A DNA stretch of 64,000 bases from Microcystis aeruginosa FD4. GTDB lineage: Bacteria; Cyanobacteriota; Cyanobacteriia; Cyanobacteriales; Microcystaceae. The first letter of the stretch is position 1. The number at the start of each line of letters is the position of its first letter. Location of the stretch: positions 4,092,001 to 4,156,000 of the forward strand of contig NZ_CP046973.1 of the NCBI RefSeq assembly GCF_009792235.1, in the 5' to 3' direction. The notes under the pieces were generated by a model. That model ran no database searches, was not told the DNA's origin, and worked only from the letters and a program-made list of their open reading frames with translations. Positions 45,087 through 53,675 of this stretch are shown here, in pieces. A program made the position numbers and the translations under genes.

Positions 45087-45267
45087 AGTCTTGCACGAAT
45101 TCAAAAGGAACAATTTCTCCGTCAGGAAGAATCACCGATGTGGGTAAAGTAGGACTTAGGGTTTCGATATACCACAGCCCACTACTAGGATTAGAGAAAC
45201 TGTATAAGACAATCGCTAGGGTTTCGAGGGCGTTAAAAACTAAAAATTGTTCTTCGGTCGGTTCCAT
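45079..45267 (-). CDS. Small hypothetical protein (first of a coupled pair)
   Basis: 62 residues: MEPTEEQFLVFNALETLAIVLY then PSSGLWYIETLSPTLPTSVILPDGEIVPFEFVQDYD. No family recognised. Its overlap with the following small gene indicates coupled translation. Confidence 0.5.
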   Translation of the reverse strand: MEPTEEQFLVFNALETLAIVLYSFSNPSSGLWYIETLSPTLPTSVILPDGEIVPFEFVQDYD

Positions 45268-45489
45268 CGGTTATTGATGATTGGCACTTTCGGGAGAAGG
45301 TCTCGCGGTAGGGTGGGTTAGACGGCGACAATCTAGGCGGTAAAGGGGATCTAACAATCCGTCGTAACCCACCATTTTAGCATTGGTAGGTGGCGCGTTA
45401 TTTTTGGGGTGGCTACTTTAAGAACTTTAGCTCAATCATAACTAATAGATCAGTGGATTTATGACACTTGCCCCTAAGTACAGTTGGCC

Positions 45490-45595
45490 AAAACCGCGCG
45501 CACTTGTCGAGAATGCCTCTACTTTCTCAGGAGAAATTCTGTCTAAGCAAGTAATCTCGGTGAACCAAGAATCCCCAGCCTAAAGTCTTGGGATT
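45490..45595 (+). pseudogene. Remnant right end of a TnpB element
   Basis: An in-frame stretch ENASTFSGEILSKQVISVNQ then ESPA and TAA matches the C-terminus of TnpB element 1 (ENTSTFSEAILSKQVISVNQ, ESPSL). The following AATCCCCAGCC..CTTGGGATT is a decayed form of its end hairpin. The rest of the element is absent. The surrounding 45268-45717 spacer otherwise shows no gene. Confidence 0.8.
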
Positions 45596-45717
45596 GTTAA
45601 AAAATTGTTATGGCTAGGGGAGCTTTAAGATTGCTTCGAGGGCTTTGGTGATACAATGAGCCGTTAACTAGCTATCTCTCGGTGGCATGGAGAGCCAAAT
45701 TGTCAGGAGGTCGAAGC

Positions 45718-48700
45718 GTGAAAACTCGGTTGCGTTGGTTTTGGGTGGCTTTAGGGGCATTTCTTGCCATTATTGGCGAGGAATTCTTGAGAAAGCTGCT
45801 GGCACTCTCTCTCTGTGGCGTTTTTCTGTTGAGTTACTGTCTGCCTGATGCTAAATATAGCGCTTCTGTCGTGGCTCAAACTCCACAACCGGCTATTGGG
45901 CAATCTCAAACAGAGCAGAAAATTGATAATTATTTTAGCCCCATTCAACCAGATGGTACACCCAAATTAGGGATCGATCGCTGGTGGGCAACCGCAGGAG
46001 TAGATAAGGAAATAACCGTTAATTGGACAGTAGAAGTTAAGGAAAAAGGCGAATATTATCTCCGTCTAGGTGTAGATTTAGAAAACTTTGATGTAATCAA
46101 TAGATTTAGAAAGTGGAAGCTCAGTGATAAGGTTTCTATTAAGATTTCAGATGATTATAATAGACCTGTTTCTAGCTATGAAGCATCAGGATATGATGAT
46201 AAAATATCGATTCGTTTTCGAGAACCAGGTATTTACCAGATCACCATCGACAAATTTGTTGTCCCTCGAGAAGCTGTTGTTGAAGAAATTGAGTTTAAGT
46301 TGAATAAATTACACAAGGGAGAATTAGGCGAAGATATTTATCTAAAAACTTTTTTTATTGCTGACCGTCCTGAAGTTACTATCAAAAATTTTAGGATCAA
46401 AGTTCCTGACAGTCAAAACAAAGTGATCGACCGTAGAGAACTGACGAAACAAGGTTTAATTAACTATTTCACTCCGATTTTGAATTTTGAACCAGAGGAA
46501 GAATATCAAGTTCCTTTTGATGTTAATAAGAATACTTGGAAAGCCGAAACTAAAGCCACTATTAAGGATAGAGGAAATGCAAATGATTACTTAGATCTTA
46601 GTCAATTTAAAACCGATATCAAAGGTGCTTACAGTCGAAGTAAAAAAACTCCTGCTAAAATTTATGCCTCAATCGTTGAAAATGATAATTTAGAAATAGA
46701 TAACAAAAAAACAGGAATTAAAGAATTAGCAATTAACTATTATTTTCACTATCCCCATAGCAATTGGTACGATCACGAAGGATTTAATAATCATGAAGGA
46801 GATTGGGAAGGAATAACGGTCTTTTTGCGGAAGGATCGGGATGGCTACTACTATCCTTGTCGAGTTGCTTTTGGCGAACACATTTTCTTGGTGAGAGAGT
46901 TTATTTCCGAAGGAGGAGAAATTTTTGAATGGACAGAATTAGTTAAGGATAACAATATTCTATTTTCAACTAACTTAGGTAGCCCCAATGATATTCTTGC
47001 TCAATCTAATGTTTTTGTCGGTTTGGGTGGTCATGCGAGTTATCCTAAGTCGGGAATTAGTGAATTAAGTATTTGTACTAAATTTAAGATTCCCACATCT
47101 ATTGATCCTAGTTGTGAAGAAAAACATCGAGGGGGAAAGATATACAACCTCCATGATAATTTATCTTTAATTTCATCTTCCGACCCTAAATCAAGAGAAG
47201 TAGTTGAATATTTACCCCGTGTCGGAGTTGAGAAAATTGAAGACTTAGGTGATAAAAGTTGGTTGCTGTATCCAGGTACATGGGGAAATCCAAAAAATTG
47301 CATTACGAGATTGCCGCTAGATATAGGTTGTCCTAGCGCACCTCGTGGTCCTGTATTTTTGGATTTAAAGAAAATTAGTGGAATTTCTCAACCTATTTCT
47401 ATAATAGCGGGACCAACCTGGGAAAGTTTTGGACTAGGAGAACGTTGGTTAAACCCTTGGAAATGGTCAGCAACTTTTGCTGGCGCTGATAAAGTTAAAG
47501 AAGGTTGTCCACCACCCCAAGAAGAACCGAAACCAGAACCCACCCCCGATATTCCCCGTAAACCAGACGGAAATACAGGCGTTATTTATGGAGACCCTCA
47601 TATTGTCACCTTTGATGGCTTACGCAATAGCTTCCAAGCGGTAGGCGAGTTTATTCTGGCGAAATCTGAACGAGGAGATTTTGAAGTACAAGGTCGTTTT
47701 AAAGGGGTGGGAGATAATGCTTCTTTACCCTCAGCCGTAGCAATCAAAGCGGGTGGTGAACGAATCGGAATTTATCAAGGAAAGCTCCAGATTAGTGCTC
47801 GAAATGTTAATGAAGCTAGTTTTCCCATTGTGCTTGAAGGTGGTGCAAGGGTAGATAAAAATGGGGCTGAATATAGAATCATCGCCCCCACCGGGGAGTG
47901 GGTAGAAGTATCGGGAAGTTCCGTGTTAACGATTAAGGTCACAGTCCCCAAGTCTCGCATCTCAAAGATGTATGGTTTGTTAGGAAATTACAATAATAGT
48001 CCTAATGATGATTTGAAAACTCGTCAAGGAAAGGTTGTCGGTATTAATCCTAATTACGAGCAACTGTACAAGGAGTATGGCAATAGTTGGCGTATTCCTC
48101 AGCCAGAGTCTTTATTTGCCTATGAAGTGGGCGAAACCTCAGCGACTTTTACGAATTTGAATTTCCCGAAAAAGGTGTTGACTTTAGCGGATTTTACGAC
48201 GCAACAAAAACAAGAAGCGGAACGGGTTTGTCGTAGCGCGGGGGTGACTGCTTCTGCTATGCTGGAATCCTGTATGTTTGATGTGTTGGTGACAGGCGAT
48301 CGCTCTTTTGCTAATGTGTCTGCTTATGTTCAATCGGAGGTTAAGGTGACAGCAAATGTTACGCCAACAGAGAGTCCAAAACCTCAGCCTTCTGCTTCTA
48401 ATAATGGATCAATTAATGGTAAATGGATTGGTAAATATACTTGCGCTCAAGGAATAACTGGAGTAACTCTTACTATTAATCAAAAGGGAACTGAAATTAT
48501 TGCTGAATTTGAACTATATCCTGTACCAGAAAACCCTAATTTACCTAGAGGAATAGCTTTATTTCGTGGTACATTTAATCTAAATACATTGGAAATGAGT
48601 CTTAAAGGTGTCAAATGGATACAATCTCCAGGTGCGGGTTGGGGCATTGTCGATTTTTCTGGAAAATTCGACTCAAGCTTAAACCGTTTTACAGGTCGAA

Positions 48701-49215
48701 AACAACATCCTGGTTGTGGTTCTATTGAATTAGTTAGAGCAACTTCTAATAATAGTCAACAACTACCAAATAATAAACCTTCTCCTCAACAAACTCAAGC
48801 AAGCTGTCAAGCTACTGTTGATAAAATCCTTCAAGAAATTCGTTCAAAGGGAGTTAGAAGGGTTGAGTTTAGTATTTCTAAAGGAACTGCCAATAATTAT
48901 ATGACTGGTAATCCAACAAGCAGAACTGATGAATTAACAGTTGCTTTATTTAATGATAATCCCAAAAAAGCCGATCCCATAATTGAGAATATAATGAACT
49001 CTCTAAAATTGCTGAATACTTGGGCCAATCAAATTGTCAAGAATTGTGGAAACACTGCTATTGTATATTTTGGTGTTAGCAACACTGATGGTTTTTTCAG
49101 TTACTATGTTCAATCTGATGGAACGACAAAATTAAGGGAGTGCCTTAAGGCGAGTACACCACCATCTATTCTTCCTTGGGGTAAGGAATGGGGACCACAA
49201 TGTGGATCGGTATAG
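45718..49215 (+). CDS. Giant secreted Vps62-like / VWD protein with four-Cys C-terminal domain
   Basis: 1165 residues from GTG 45718, which follows AGGAGG (45705-45710); GTG 45682 is less likely. Signal sequence FLRKLLALSLCGVFLLSYC to about VVAQT. Residues 300-610 carry a Vps62-like region (HYPHSNWYDHEGFNNHEGDW, GLGGHASYP, W.LYPGTWGNP). A von Willebrand type D domain starts near 622 (YGDPHIVTFDGLRNSFQAVG, GLLGNYNNSPNDD), followed by a C8-like segment (ERVCRSAGVTASAMLESCMF), a beta domain (about 899-1000, GKWIGKYTCAQG) and a C-terminal domain (1030-1165) shared with the small secreted proteins at 50275 and 52822. Probably an extracellular adhesin or toxin-like protein. Confidence 0.8.
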   Translation: MKTRLRWFWVALGAFLAIIGEEFLRKLLALSLCGVFLLSYCLPDAKYSASVVAQTPQPAIGQSQTEQKIDNYFSPIQPDGTPKLGIDRWWATAGVDKEITVNWTVEVKEKGEYYLRLGVDLENFDVINRFRKWKLSDKVSIKISDDYNRPVSSYEASGYDDKISIRFREPGIYQITIDKFVVPREAVVEEIEFKLNKLHKGELGEDIYLKTFFIADRPEVTIKNFRIKVPDSQNKVIDRRELTKQGLINYFTPILNFEPEEEYQVPFDVNKNTWKAETKATIKDRGNANDYLDLSQFKTDIKGAYSRSKKTPAKIYASIVENDNLEIDNKKTGIKELAINYYFHYPHSNWYDHEGFNNHEGDWEGITVFLRKDRDGYYYPCRVAFGEHIFLVREFISEGGEIFEWTELVKDNNILFSTNLGSPNDILAQSNVFVGLGGHASYPKSGISELSICTKFKIPTSIDPSCEEKHRGGKIYNLHDNLSLISSSDPKSREVVEYLPRVGVEKIEDLGDKSWLLYPGTWGNPKNCITRLPLDIGCPSAPRGPVFLDLKKISGISQPISIIAGPTWESFGLGERWLNPWKWSATFAGADKVKEGCPPPQEEPKPEPTPDIPRKPDGNTGVIYGDPHIVTFDGLRNSFQAVGEFILAKSERGDFEVQGRFKGVGDNASLPSAVAIKAGGERIGIYQGKLQISARNVNEASFPIVLEGGARVDKNGAEYRIIAPTGEWVEVSGSSVLTIKVTVPKSRISKMYGLLGNYNNSPNDDLKTRQGKVVGINPNYEQLYKEYGNSWRIPQPESLFAYEVGETSATFTNLNFPKKVLTLADFTTQQKQEAERVCRSAGVTASAMLESCMFDVLVTGDRSFANVSAYVQSEVKVTANVTPTESPKPQPSASNNGSINGKWIGKYTCAQGITGVTLTINQKGTEIIAEFELYPVPENPNLPRGIALFRGTFNLNTLEMSLKGVKWIQSPGAGWGIVDFSGKFDSSLNRFTGRKQHPGCGSIELVRATSNNSQQLPNNKPSPQQTQASCQATVDKILQEIRSKGVRRVEFSISKGTANNYMTGNPTSRTDELTVALFNDNPKKADPIIENIMNSLKLLNTWANQIVKNCGNTAIVYFGVSNTDGFFSYYVQSDGTTKLRECLKASTPPSILPWGKEWGPQCGSV

Positions 49216-49230
49216 AGCGTAGCGTGTAGT

Positions 49231-49355
49231 GCGATCGCCGATCTAGTAGGTTAGGTTAAGGCGCGAAACCCAACACAACCAACGGTTACTTTTTTAACGT
49301 CAACTTAACTACTCAACTGCTAACAAAAATGTTTCAATTTAATTAAGTTTTCTCA
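49231..49355. repeat. Cassette leader repeat R1
   Basis: Begins GCGATCGC, then GTAGGTT..GCGAAACCCAACACAACCAACGG, TTTTTTAACGTCAAC, CAAAAATGTTTCA and AATTAAGTTTTCTCA. Shared with R2-R4 but lacks their AGAGGACAAAACC-ATGAAA end. Here it precedes a VapBC-like pair rather than a secreted-protein gene. Confidence 0.85.
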
Positions 49356-49393
49356 AATGTAATTCTCCTTAACAACTTGATGAGGAAATAAAA

Positions 49394-49630
49394 ATGACTA
49401 CCGAAGAAATTTTACTAGAAACATGGCGAACATTAGATGAATCTGGTCAAGAGCAAGTATTAACATTCATGAAACTCCTAAAAAAAACAAATAATTTAAA
49501 AATTGATAATAGCTATATTTCTCCACAAGAAAAAGCCAAGAGATGGGAAGAATGGGCAATGAGTCATCAAAAAAGAGGATTCAGTCTACCGGATGAAGCC
49601 CTACATCGTGATAGTATTTACGAGGATTAA
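49394..49630 (+). CDS. VapB-like antitoxin
   Basis: 78 residues: EEILLETWRTLDESGQEQVLTFMKLLKK, then SPQEKAKRWEEWAMSHQKRGFSLPDEALHRDSIYED. The acidic C-terminus is typical of a PIN-toxin-binding tail. Its stop overlaps the toxin start (TAATG). Confidence 0.8.
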   Translation: MTTEEILLETWRTLDESGQEQVLTFMKLLKKTNNLKIDNSYISPQEKAKRWEEWAMSHQKRGFSLPDEALHRDSIYED

Positions 49631-50079
49631 TGGCTAAATATTTACTCGATACTAATATTTTACTGCGAGGAAGTGATCCAGATTCTTCTAGTCATTTACT
49701 GGCCATTAAAGCTGTCTCCAATTTATTCAAAAGTGGTCATGATTGCTATATTACCTCTCAAGTATTGATTGAATTTTGGGTAGTCGCGACACGACCAATA
49801 GAAGTAAATGGTTTAGGATGGAGTGTTAAGCAAACCAGTGATGAAGTCAATCAATTAATTAATCGTTTTTCTTGGATAGAAGAAACATCCGAAATTTTCT
49901 TTTATTGGCATGATCTAGCGAATACTTATAATATTAAGGGAAAAAGAACTCATGATATTCGCTTAATAGCTGTCATGAAAACCCAGAAATTAACTCATTT
50001 ACTGACTTTTAATCCAGATGACTTTATTAAAATTCCTGACATTCAGATTATTCGCCCTAATGAAATTGTTAACATATAG
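49630..50079 (+). CDS. VapC-like PIN-domain toxin
   Basis: 149 residues. PIN acidic residues: D8 (YLLDTNILLRG), E49-region (ITSQVLIEFWVVATRP), D (KRTHDIRLIAVM) and D in LLTFNPDDF. Expected to be a ribonuclease against tRNA or rRNA, neutralised by the overlapping antitoxin. Looks intact. Confidence 0.88.
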   Translation: MAKYLLDTNILLRGSDPDSSSHLLAIKAVSNLFKSGHDCYITSQVLIEFWVVATRPIEVNGLGWSVKQTSDEVNQLINRFSWIEETSEIFFYWHDLANTYNIKGKRTHDIRLIAVMKTQKLTHLLTFNPDDFIKIPDIQIIRPNEIVNI

Positions 50080-50140
50080 AAGATAGACGCTGGGATTATC
50101 AAACCCCAATCCCTGAGCATTAAATTATAATTTATGTAGT

Positions 50141-50280
50141 GCGATCGCTGCTCTTGTAGGTTGAGTTGAGGAAAGGCACGAAACCCAACACAACCAACAG
50201 TTACTTTTTTAACGTCAACTCAACTGCCAACAAAAATGTTTCATTTTAATTAAGTTTTCTCAGAGGACAAAACCATGAAA
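50141..50280. repeat. Cassette leader repeat R2
   Basis: Same order of blocks as R1, ending TCTCAGAGGACAAAACC-ATGAAA at the start codon of the secreted protein. It contains the ribosome site region (AGAGGA). Confidence 0.88.
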
Positions 50281-50799
50281 CCACTTAACCCCCAGAATCT
50301 CTTAATTGCTTCCTTATTAGGATTGTCAACGCTTTTTGCTGGTTCCTATCCTTTGGTTAAAGCACAATCAGAACCAAAACTAGGCTGTCAAGCTACTGTC
50401 AATAAAGTCCTTCAAGAAATTCGCTCTAAAGGGGTTAGAAGGACTTGGTTTAAGCTTTATAAGGGAAAAGCCAATGAAAATAACACGGGTAATCCAACTA
50501 ACAGAACAGACGAGTTAGAAATAATTTTAAGTGCTTGGGATTTTACTAAAAAACCTACTTTTGATTCTCGAAGTCAATCCATTATTGATAACATCATGGG
50601 TTCTAAAAGTTTATTGAAAAGTTGGGCAGATAGAATTGTTGCTAATTGTAGCAATACAGCGATAGTTGGTTTTGGTAATGATCAATCAGATTGGGGTGAA
50701 GATTACTACATTCAATCTGATGGAACGACAAAATTAAATAAGTGTGTTCCTGCTGGGACACACGGACTATTACCTTGGGGGGTTTCACCCTGCCTATGA
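50275..50799 (+). CDS. Small secreted four-cysteine protein (copy 1)
   Basis: 174 residues with signal peptide (NLLIASLLGLSTLFAGSYPLVKA-QS). The mature domain repeats the C-terminus of the giant protein: GCQATVNKVLQEIRSKGVRR, GNPTNRTDEL, IVANCSNTAIV, YYIQSDGTTKLNKC and a terminal SPCL. Four conserved cysteines suggest two disulfides. Unknown family; extracellular or periplasmic. A cassette-style paralogue follows at 52822. Confidence 0.8.
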   Translation: MKPLNPQNLLIASLLGLSTLFAGSYPLVKAQSEPKLGCQATVNKVLQEIRSKGVRRTWFKLYKGKANENNTGNPTNRTDELEIILSAWDFTKKPTFDSRSQSIIDNIMGSKSLLKSWADRIVANCSNTAIVGFGNDQSDWGEDYYIQSDGTTKLNKCVPAGTHGLLPWGVSPCL

Positions 50800-50977
50800 A
50801 AATATAGCGGTATTCAGTAAGTTTTAGCATATAATAAGTCTAGGCGCGTAGCTTTAGTTAAGGTACGAAACCCAACAATTACCGCCTATTGAAATTAACG
50901 TCTAGTTTCGCATAACCAAGATCCTCATCATACTTGATATAATGAGATTACAGACTGTTTTTATTCAACTAAGAGAC

Positions 50978-51208
50978 ATGAAATCTATGATAACAATACC
51001 TATAACCCTAGAACAACTCATTTCTGTCATTCAACAATTACAGCCCAGTGAGCGTACAAAAATAGCCAAAGCTTTAATTGAAGTAGAGCTACAGTCAGAT
51101 TTAAAAGCTTTAATTACAGAACTCTATAATCAAGATCCAGTAGATGAAGTTACCGATAATGATATTATGCAAGAAATTCAAGCTGTACGTCAAGCAAAAA
51201 TTAAATAA
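50978..51208 (+). CDS. Antitoxin of PIN-family toxin
   Basis: 76 residues from ATG 50978 (ATG 50987 also possible): ITIPITLEQLISVIQQLQPSERTKIAKALIEVELQSDLKALI and a short basic end. Immediately followed, two bases later, by the toxin gene. Confidence 0.75.
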   Translation: MKSMITIPITLEQLISVIQQLQPSERTKIAKALIEVELQSDLKALITELYNQDPVDEVTDNDIMQEIQAVRQAKIK

Positions 51209-51210
51209 AC

Positions 51211-51642
51211 ATGACATTACGAGTAGTTATTGATACGAATATTTGGATTCGTATTTTGCTAAAAGGACGAGTTACACTACCCATACTAGAAGCATTTAAT
51301 GAGAAAAACTTTCAACTAATTATCAGTCAAGTTCTTTTCGATGAATTTCATGAAGTTTGGAATCGACCTAGACTCAAAAAATATATTGACATCAATCAAG
51401 CTTTACGACTAGAAAAACAGTTAAGAAGTCGCTCAATCTGGGTTGAAACCAAAACGATTCCTCCTCATTGCCGAGATCCTAAAGACTTACCTATTTTATC
51501 TACAGCTATTGATGGAGAAGCAAATATTATTGTATCTGGAGATGATGATTTACGGGCTGATGAAGAATTAAGAAGAGCAATGCAACTATATAGCATCAAA
51601 TTGTTAGGTGTTAATTCTTTCTTAGAATGTTTAACAGAATAA
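51211..51642 (+). CDS. PIN-domain toxin (COG1569-like)
   Basis: 143 residues. RVVIDTNIWIRILLKG (first Asp), VLFDEFHEVWNRPRL (Glu), CRDPKDLPILSTAI (Asp) and IIVSGDDDLR. Predicted RNase toxin paired with the gene just upstream. A damaged piece of a similar gene lies at 57338-57400. Confidence 0.88.
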   Translation: MTLRVVIDTNIWIRILLKGRVTLPILEAFNEKNFQLIISQVLFDEFHEVWNRPRLKKYIDINQALRLEKQLRSRSIWVETKTIPPHCRDPKDLPILSTAIDGEANIIVSGDDDLRADEELRRAMQLYSIKLLGVNSFLECLTE

Positions 51643-51704
51643 ATGTGATCGCCTATTTTATAATGATAATGCGATCGCTGATATTTTAGATATATTAACA
51701 GAGT

Positions 51705-51847
51705 GCGATCGCTGATCTTGTAGGTTGGGTTAAGGCACGAAACCTAACATAACCGACGATTACTTTTTTAACGTCAACCTAACTACTCAACTGCCAACAA
51801 AAATGTTTCATTTTAATTAAGTTTTCTCAGAGGACAAAACCATGAAA
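51705..51847. repeat. Cassette leader repeat R3
   Basis: Complete leader including TCTCAGAGGACAAAACC-ATGAAACTACT, but the secreted gene that should follow is missing: after ATGAAACTACTT unrelated sequence begins. Confidence 0.88.
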
Positions 51848-51965
51848 CTACTTATGATATTATGGAATATGTAGCCGCCCAATATCCGCCAAATTCATTC
51901 GTGGTCTTTTCAACTTAACCAATGAGCAAATCAAGGATGTGATCGCCATTCTGGTAATTTAGCTG
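51842..51965 (+). pseudogene. Truncated cassette start joined to a decayed fragment
   Basis: ATGAAACTACT from the leader runs into TYDIMEYVAAQYPPNS and, in another frame, RGLFNLTNEQIKDVIAIL, which look like a piece of a small regulatory or antitoxin protein. Stops and a frameshift prevent expression. Confidence 0.5.
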
Positions 51966-51978
51966 ATGAGGTAAACTA

Positions 51979-52287
51979 ATGTTAGATTTTCACCTATCTG
52001 TTCAACCCAAAACCGAACAGCGATTAAAAATAATTTTAAGTTCTGTAGAAGATGAAGAAAGTTTTGCTCAAAGTATTATTGATGATCAGATAGTAAGATT
52101 GCAAAGAGCAATTTTAAATTTAAGATTAGACTTAAGAGTTTTTGAGCAGAAATATCAGATAACATCTGAAAAATTTTATCAAGAATTTTCTCAAGGTATC
52201 TTAGCGGATGAAGAAGATTTTATGATTTGGGCTGGATTGTATGAAATGCTCGGACAAAATGAAATTCAACTTCAAAAGTTAAGATGA
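51979..52287 (+). CDS. TumA-like antitoxin
   Basis: 102 residues, helical: FHLSVQPKTEQRLKIILSSV, EESFAQSIIDDQIVRLQRAI, FYQEFSQGILADEEDFMIWAGLYEM. Its position just before, and overlapping by 4 bases, a DUF6516/TumE-type gene supports the antitoxin call. Confidence 0.7.
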   Translation: MLDFHLSVQPKTEQRLKIILSSVEDEESFAQSIIDDQIVRLQRAILNLRLDLRVFEQKYQITSEKFYQEFSQGILADEEDFMIWAGLYEMLGQNEIQLQKLR

Positions 52288-52664
52288 TTGAAGCCTATTT
52301 TTTGCAAATCGAAACAATCCTTCAATCCTTTCCTAATATACGCTTTGTTTCGCTAACAAAAAAAATTTACAATACGAATCAAGGTTATATTAGTGTTTCA
52401 ATTATTTTTGAAAACAATCATCGTCTAGATTTTATTGAAGTAAAAAATACTGATGTAAAAGCCAAAATAAAATATCGTTATCATTATATGGATGAGCATC
52501 AAGTAATGATTTTTCGTTATGATAATGCTCCTCACCATACCGAAATTAAAACTTTTCCGCATCATAAACATGAGATTGAGGGCGTTAAGGCAAGTCCAGA
52601 GCCAACTCTTGACGATGTGCTTTTAGAAATTGCCCAAAAACAAAGGGACTTATCGTCTTTATGA
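52284..52664 (+). CDS. TumE-like toxin (DUF6516)
   Basis: 126 residues. VSLTKKIYNTNQGYISVSIIF, LDFIEVKNTDVKAKIKYRYH, YMDEHQVMIFRYDNAPHH, TFPHHKH are typical of DUF6516, the TumE toxin family. Appears intact and coupled to its partner by an ATGA overlap. Confidence 0.78.
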   Translation: MIEAYFLQIETILQSFPNIRFVSLTKKIYNTNQGYISVSIIFENNHRLDFIEVKNTDVKAKIKYRYHYMDEHQVMIFRYDNAPHHTEIKTFPHHKHEIEGVKASPEPTLDDVLLEIAQKQRDLSSL

Positions 52665-52690
52665 TCAGCTTCGATTGGATTAGCCGAATT

Positions 52691-52827
52691 GCGATCGCTA
52701 CTCTTGTAGTTGAAGAATAAAACCCAACACAACCAACAGTTACTTTGTTAACGTCAACTCAACTACTCAACTGCCAACAAAAATGTTTGATTTTAATTAA
52801 GTTTTCTCAGAGGACAAAACCATGAAA
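52691..52827. repeat. Cassette leader repeat R4
   Basis: Blocks as in R2: GCGATCGC, AACCCAACACAACCAACAG, TTTGTTAACGTCAACTC, AATGTTTGATTTTAATTAAG, TCTCAGAGGACAAAACC-ATGAAA. Confidence 0.88.
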
Positions 52828-53349
52828 CTACCTAACTCCCAAAATCTTTTAATTGCTTCCTTATTAGGATTGTCAACACTTTTCGCTAATTCCTATCCTT
52901 CGGTTAAAGCACAATCAGAACCAAAGCTAGGCTGTCAAGCTACTGTTGATAAAATCCTTCAAAAAATTCGTTCAAAGGGAGTTAAATGGGTTAAGTTTGA
53001 AATTTATAAAGGAGTAGCCAATGAAGATAGAACAGGAAATCCAACAAATAAAACTGATGTATTAGCTATTGTTTTGAGTTCTTATTACAGTGAAACTCGT
53101 ACTAATAGTGATTCCAGAAGTCAATCCATTATTGATAATATCATGGGTTCTAAAAGTTTATTGAAAAGTTGGGCAGATAGAATTGTTGCTAATTGTAGCA
53201 ATACAGCGATAGTTGGTTTTGGTAATGATCAATCAGATTGGGGTGAAGATTACTACATTCAGTCTGATGGAACGACAAAATTGAATAAATGTGTTAAACC
53301 AGAAAATGCACCTAATCCTCTTCCTTGGGGATTATCAATATGTCTATAA
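52822..53349 (+). CDS. Small secreted four-cysteine protein (copy 2)
   Basis: 175 residues, paralogue of the protein at 50275. Signal peptide NLLIASLLGLSTLFANSYPSVKA-QS. The N-terminal 55 and C-terminal 70 residues are nearly identical to copy 1, while the middle (residues about 55-95: WVKFEIYKGVANEDRTGNPT, NKTDVLAIVLSSYYSETRT) differs more. The same four cysteines are kept. Confidence 0.8.
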   Translation: MKLPNSQNLLIASLLGLSTLFANSYPSVKAQSEPKLGCQATVDKILQKIRSKGVKWVKFEIYKGVANEDRTGNPTNKTDVLAIVLSSYYSETRTNSDSRSQSIIDNIMGSKSLLKSWADRIVANCSNTAIVGFGNDQSDWGEDYYIQSDGTTKLNKCVKPENAPNPLPWGLSICL

Positions 53350-53420
53350 AATTATGACGAAGTGTAACTTTTCCTTATCATCTTAAGTAGTCGTGCAAAA
53401 TTAATTTCCTAGTGAAGATA

Positions 53421-53450
53421 GGCAAGAGGCAAGAGGCAAGAGGCAAGAGG
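53421..53450. repeat. GGCAAGA heptamer array
   Basis: Four head-to-tail copies of GGCAAGA in the spacer after copy 2 of the secreted gene. Confidence 0.85.
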
Positions 53451-53500
53451 TGGTTAGATATGTGTAATTAATTTTGCTTAGGTACTTAAAAGATAAAACC

Positions 53501-53596
53501 ATGAAAATCAAATTTAACCTGACTCAAATATTCTATACTTTCAGCTTACTAGCTTTGATAACTAGCCAACAAATAGAAGGTAGCATTTTAGAGTAA
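53501..53596 (+). pseudogene. Orphan signal-peptide stub
   Basis: A 31-codon frame MKIKFNLTQIFYTFSLLALI then TSQQIEGSILE, preceded by AGATAAAACC-ATGAAA, which resembles the end of the cassette leaders. It looks like the front of a secreted gene whose body is lost. The rest of 53350-53675 holds no gene. Confidence 0.45.
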
Positions 53597-53675
53597 TTTA
53601 AGTCAAAATAGAGTGTTGAACAACATAACTTGCATTATGGACATTACTATTCACTTTGGTAAACAATGAATACTC

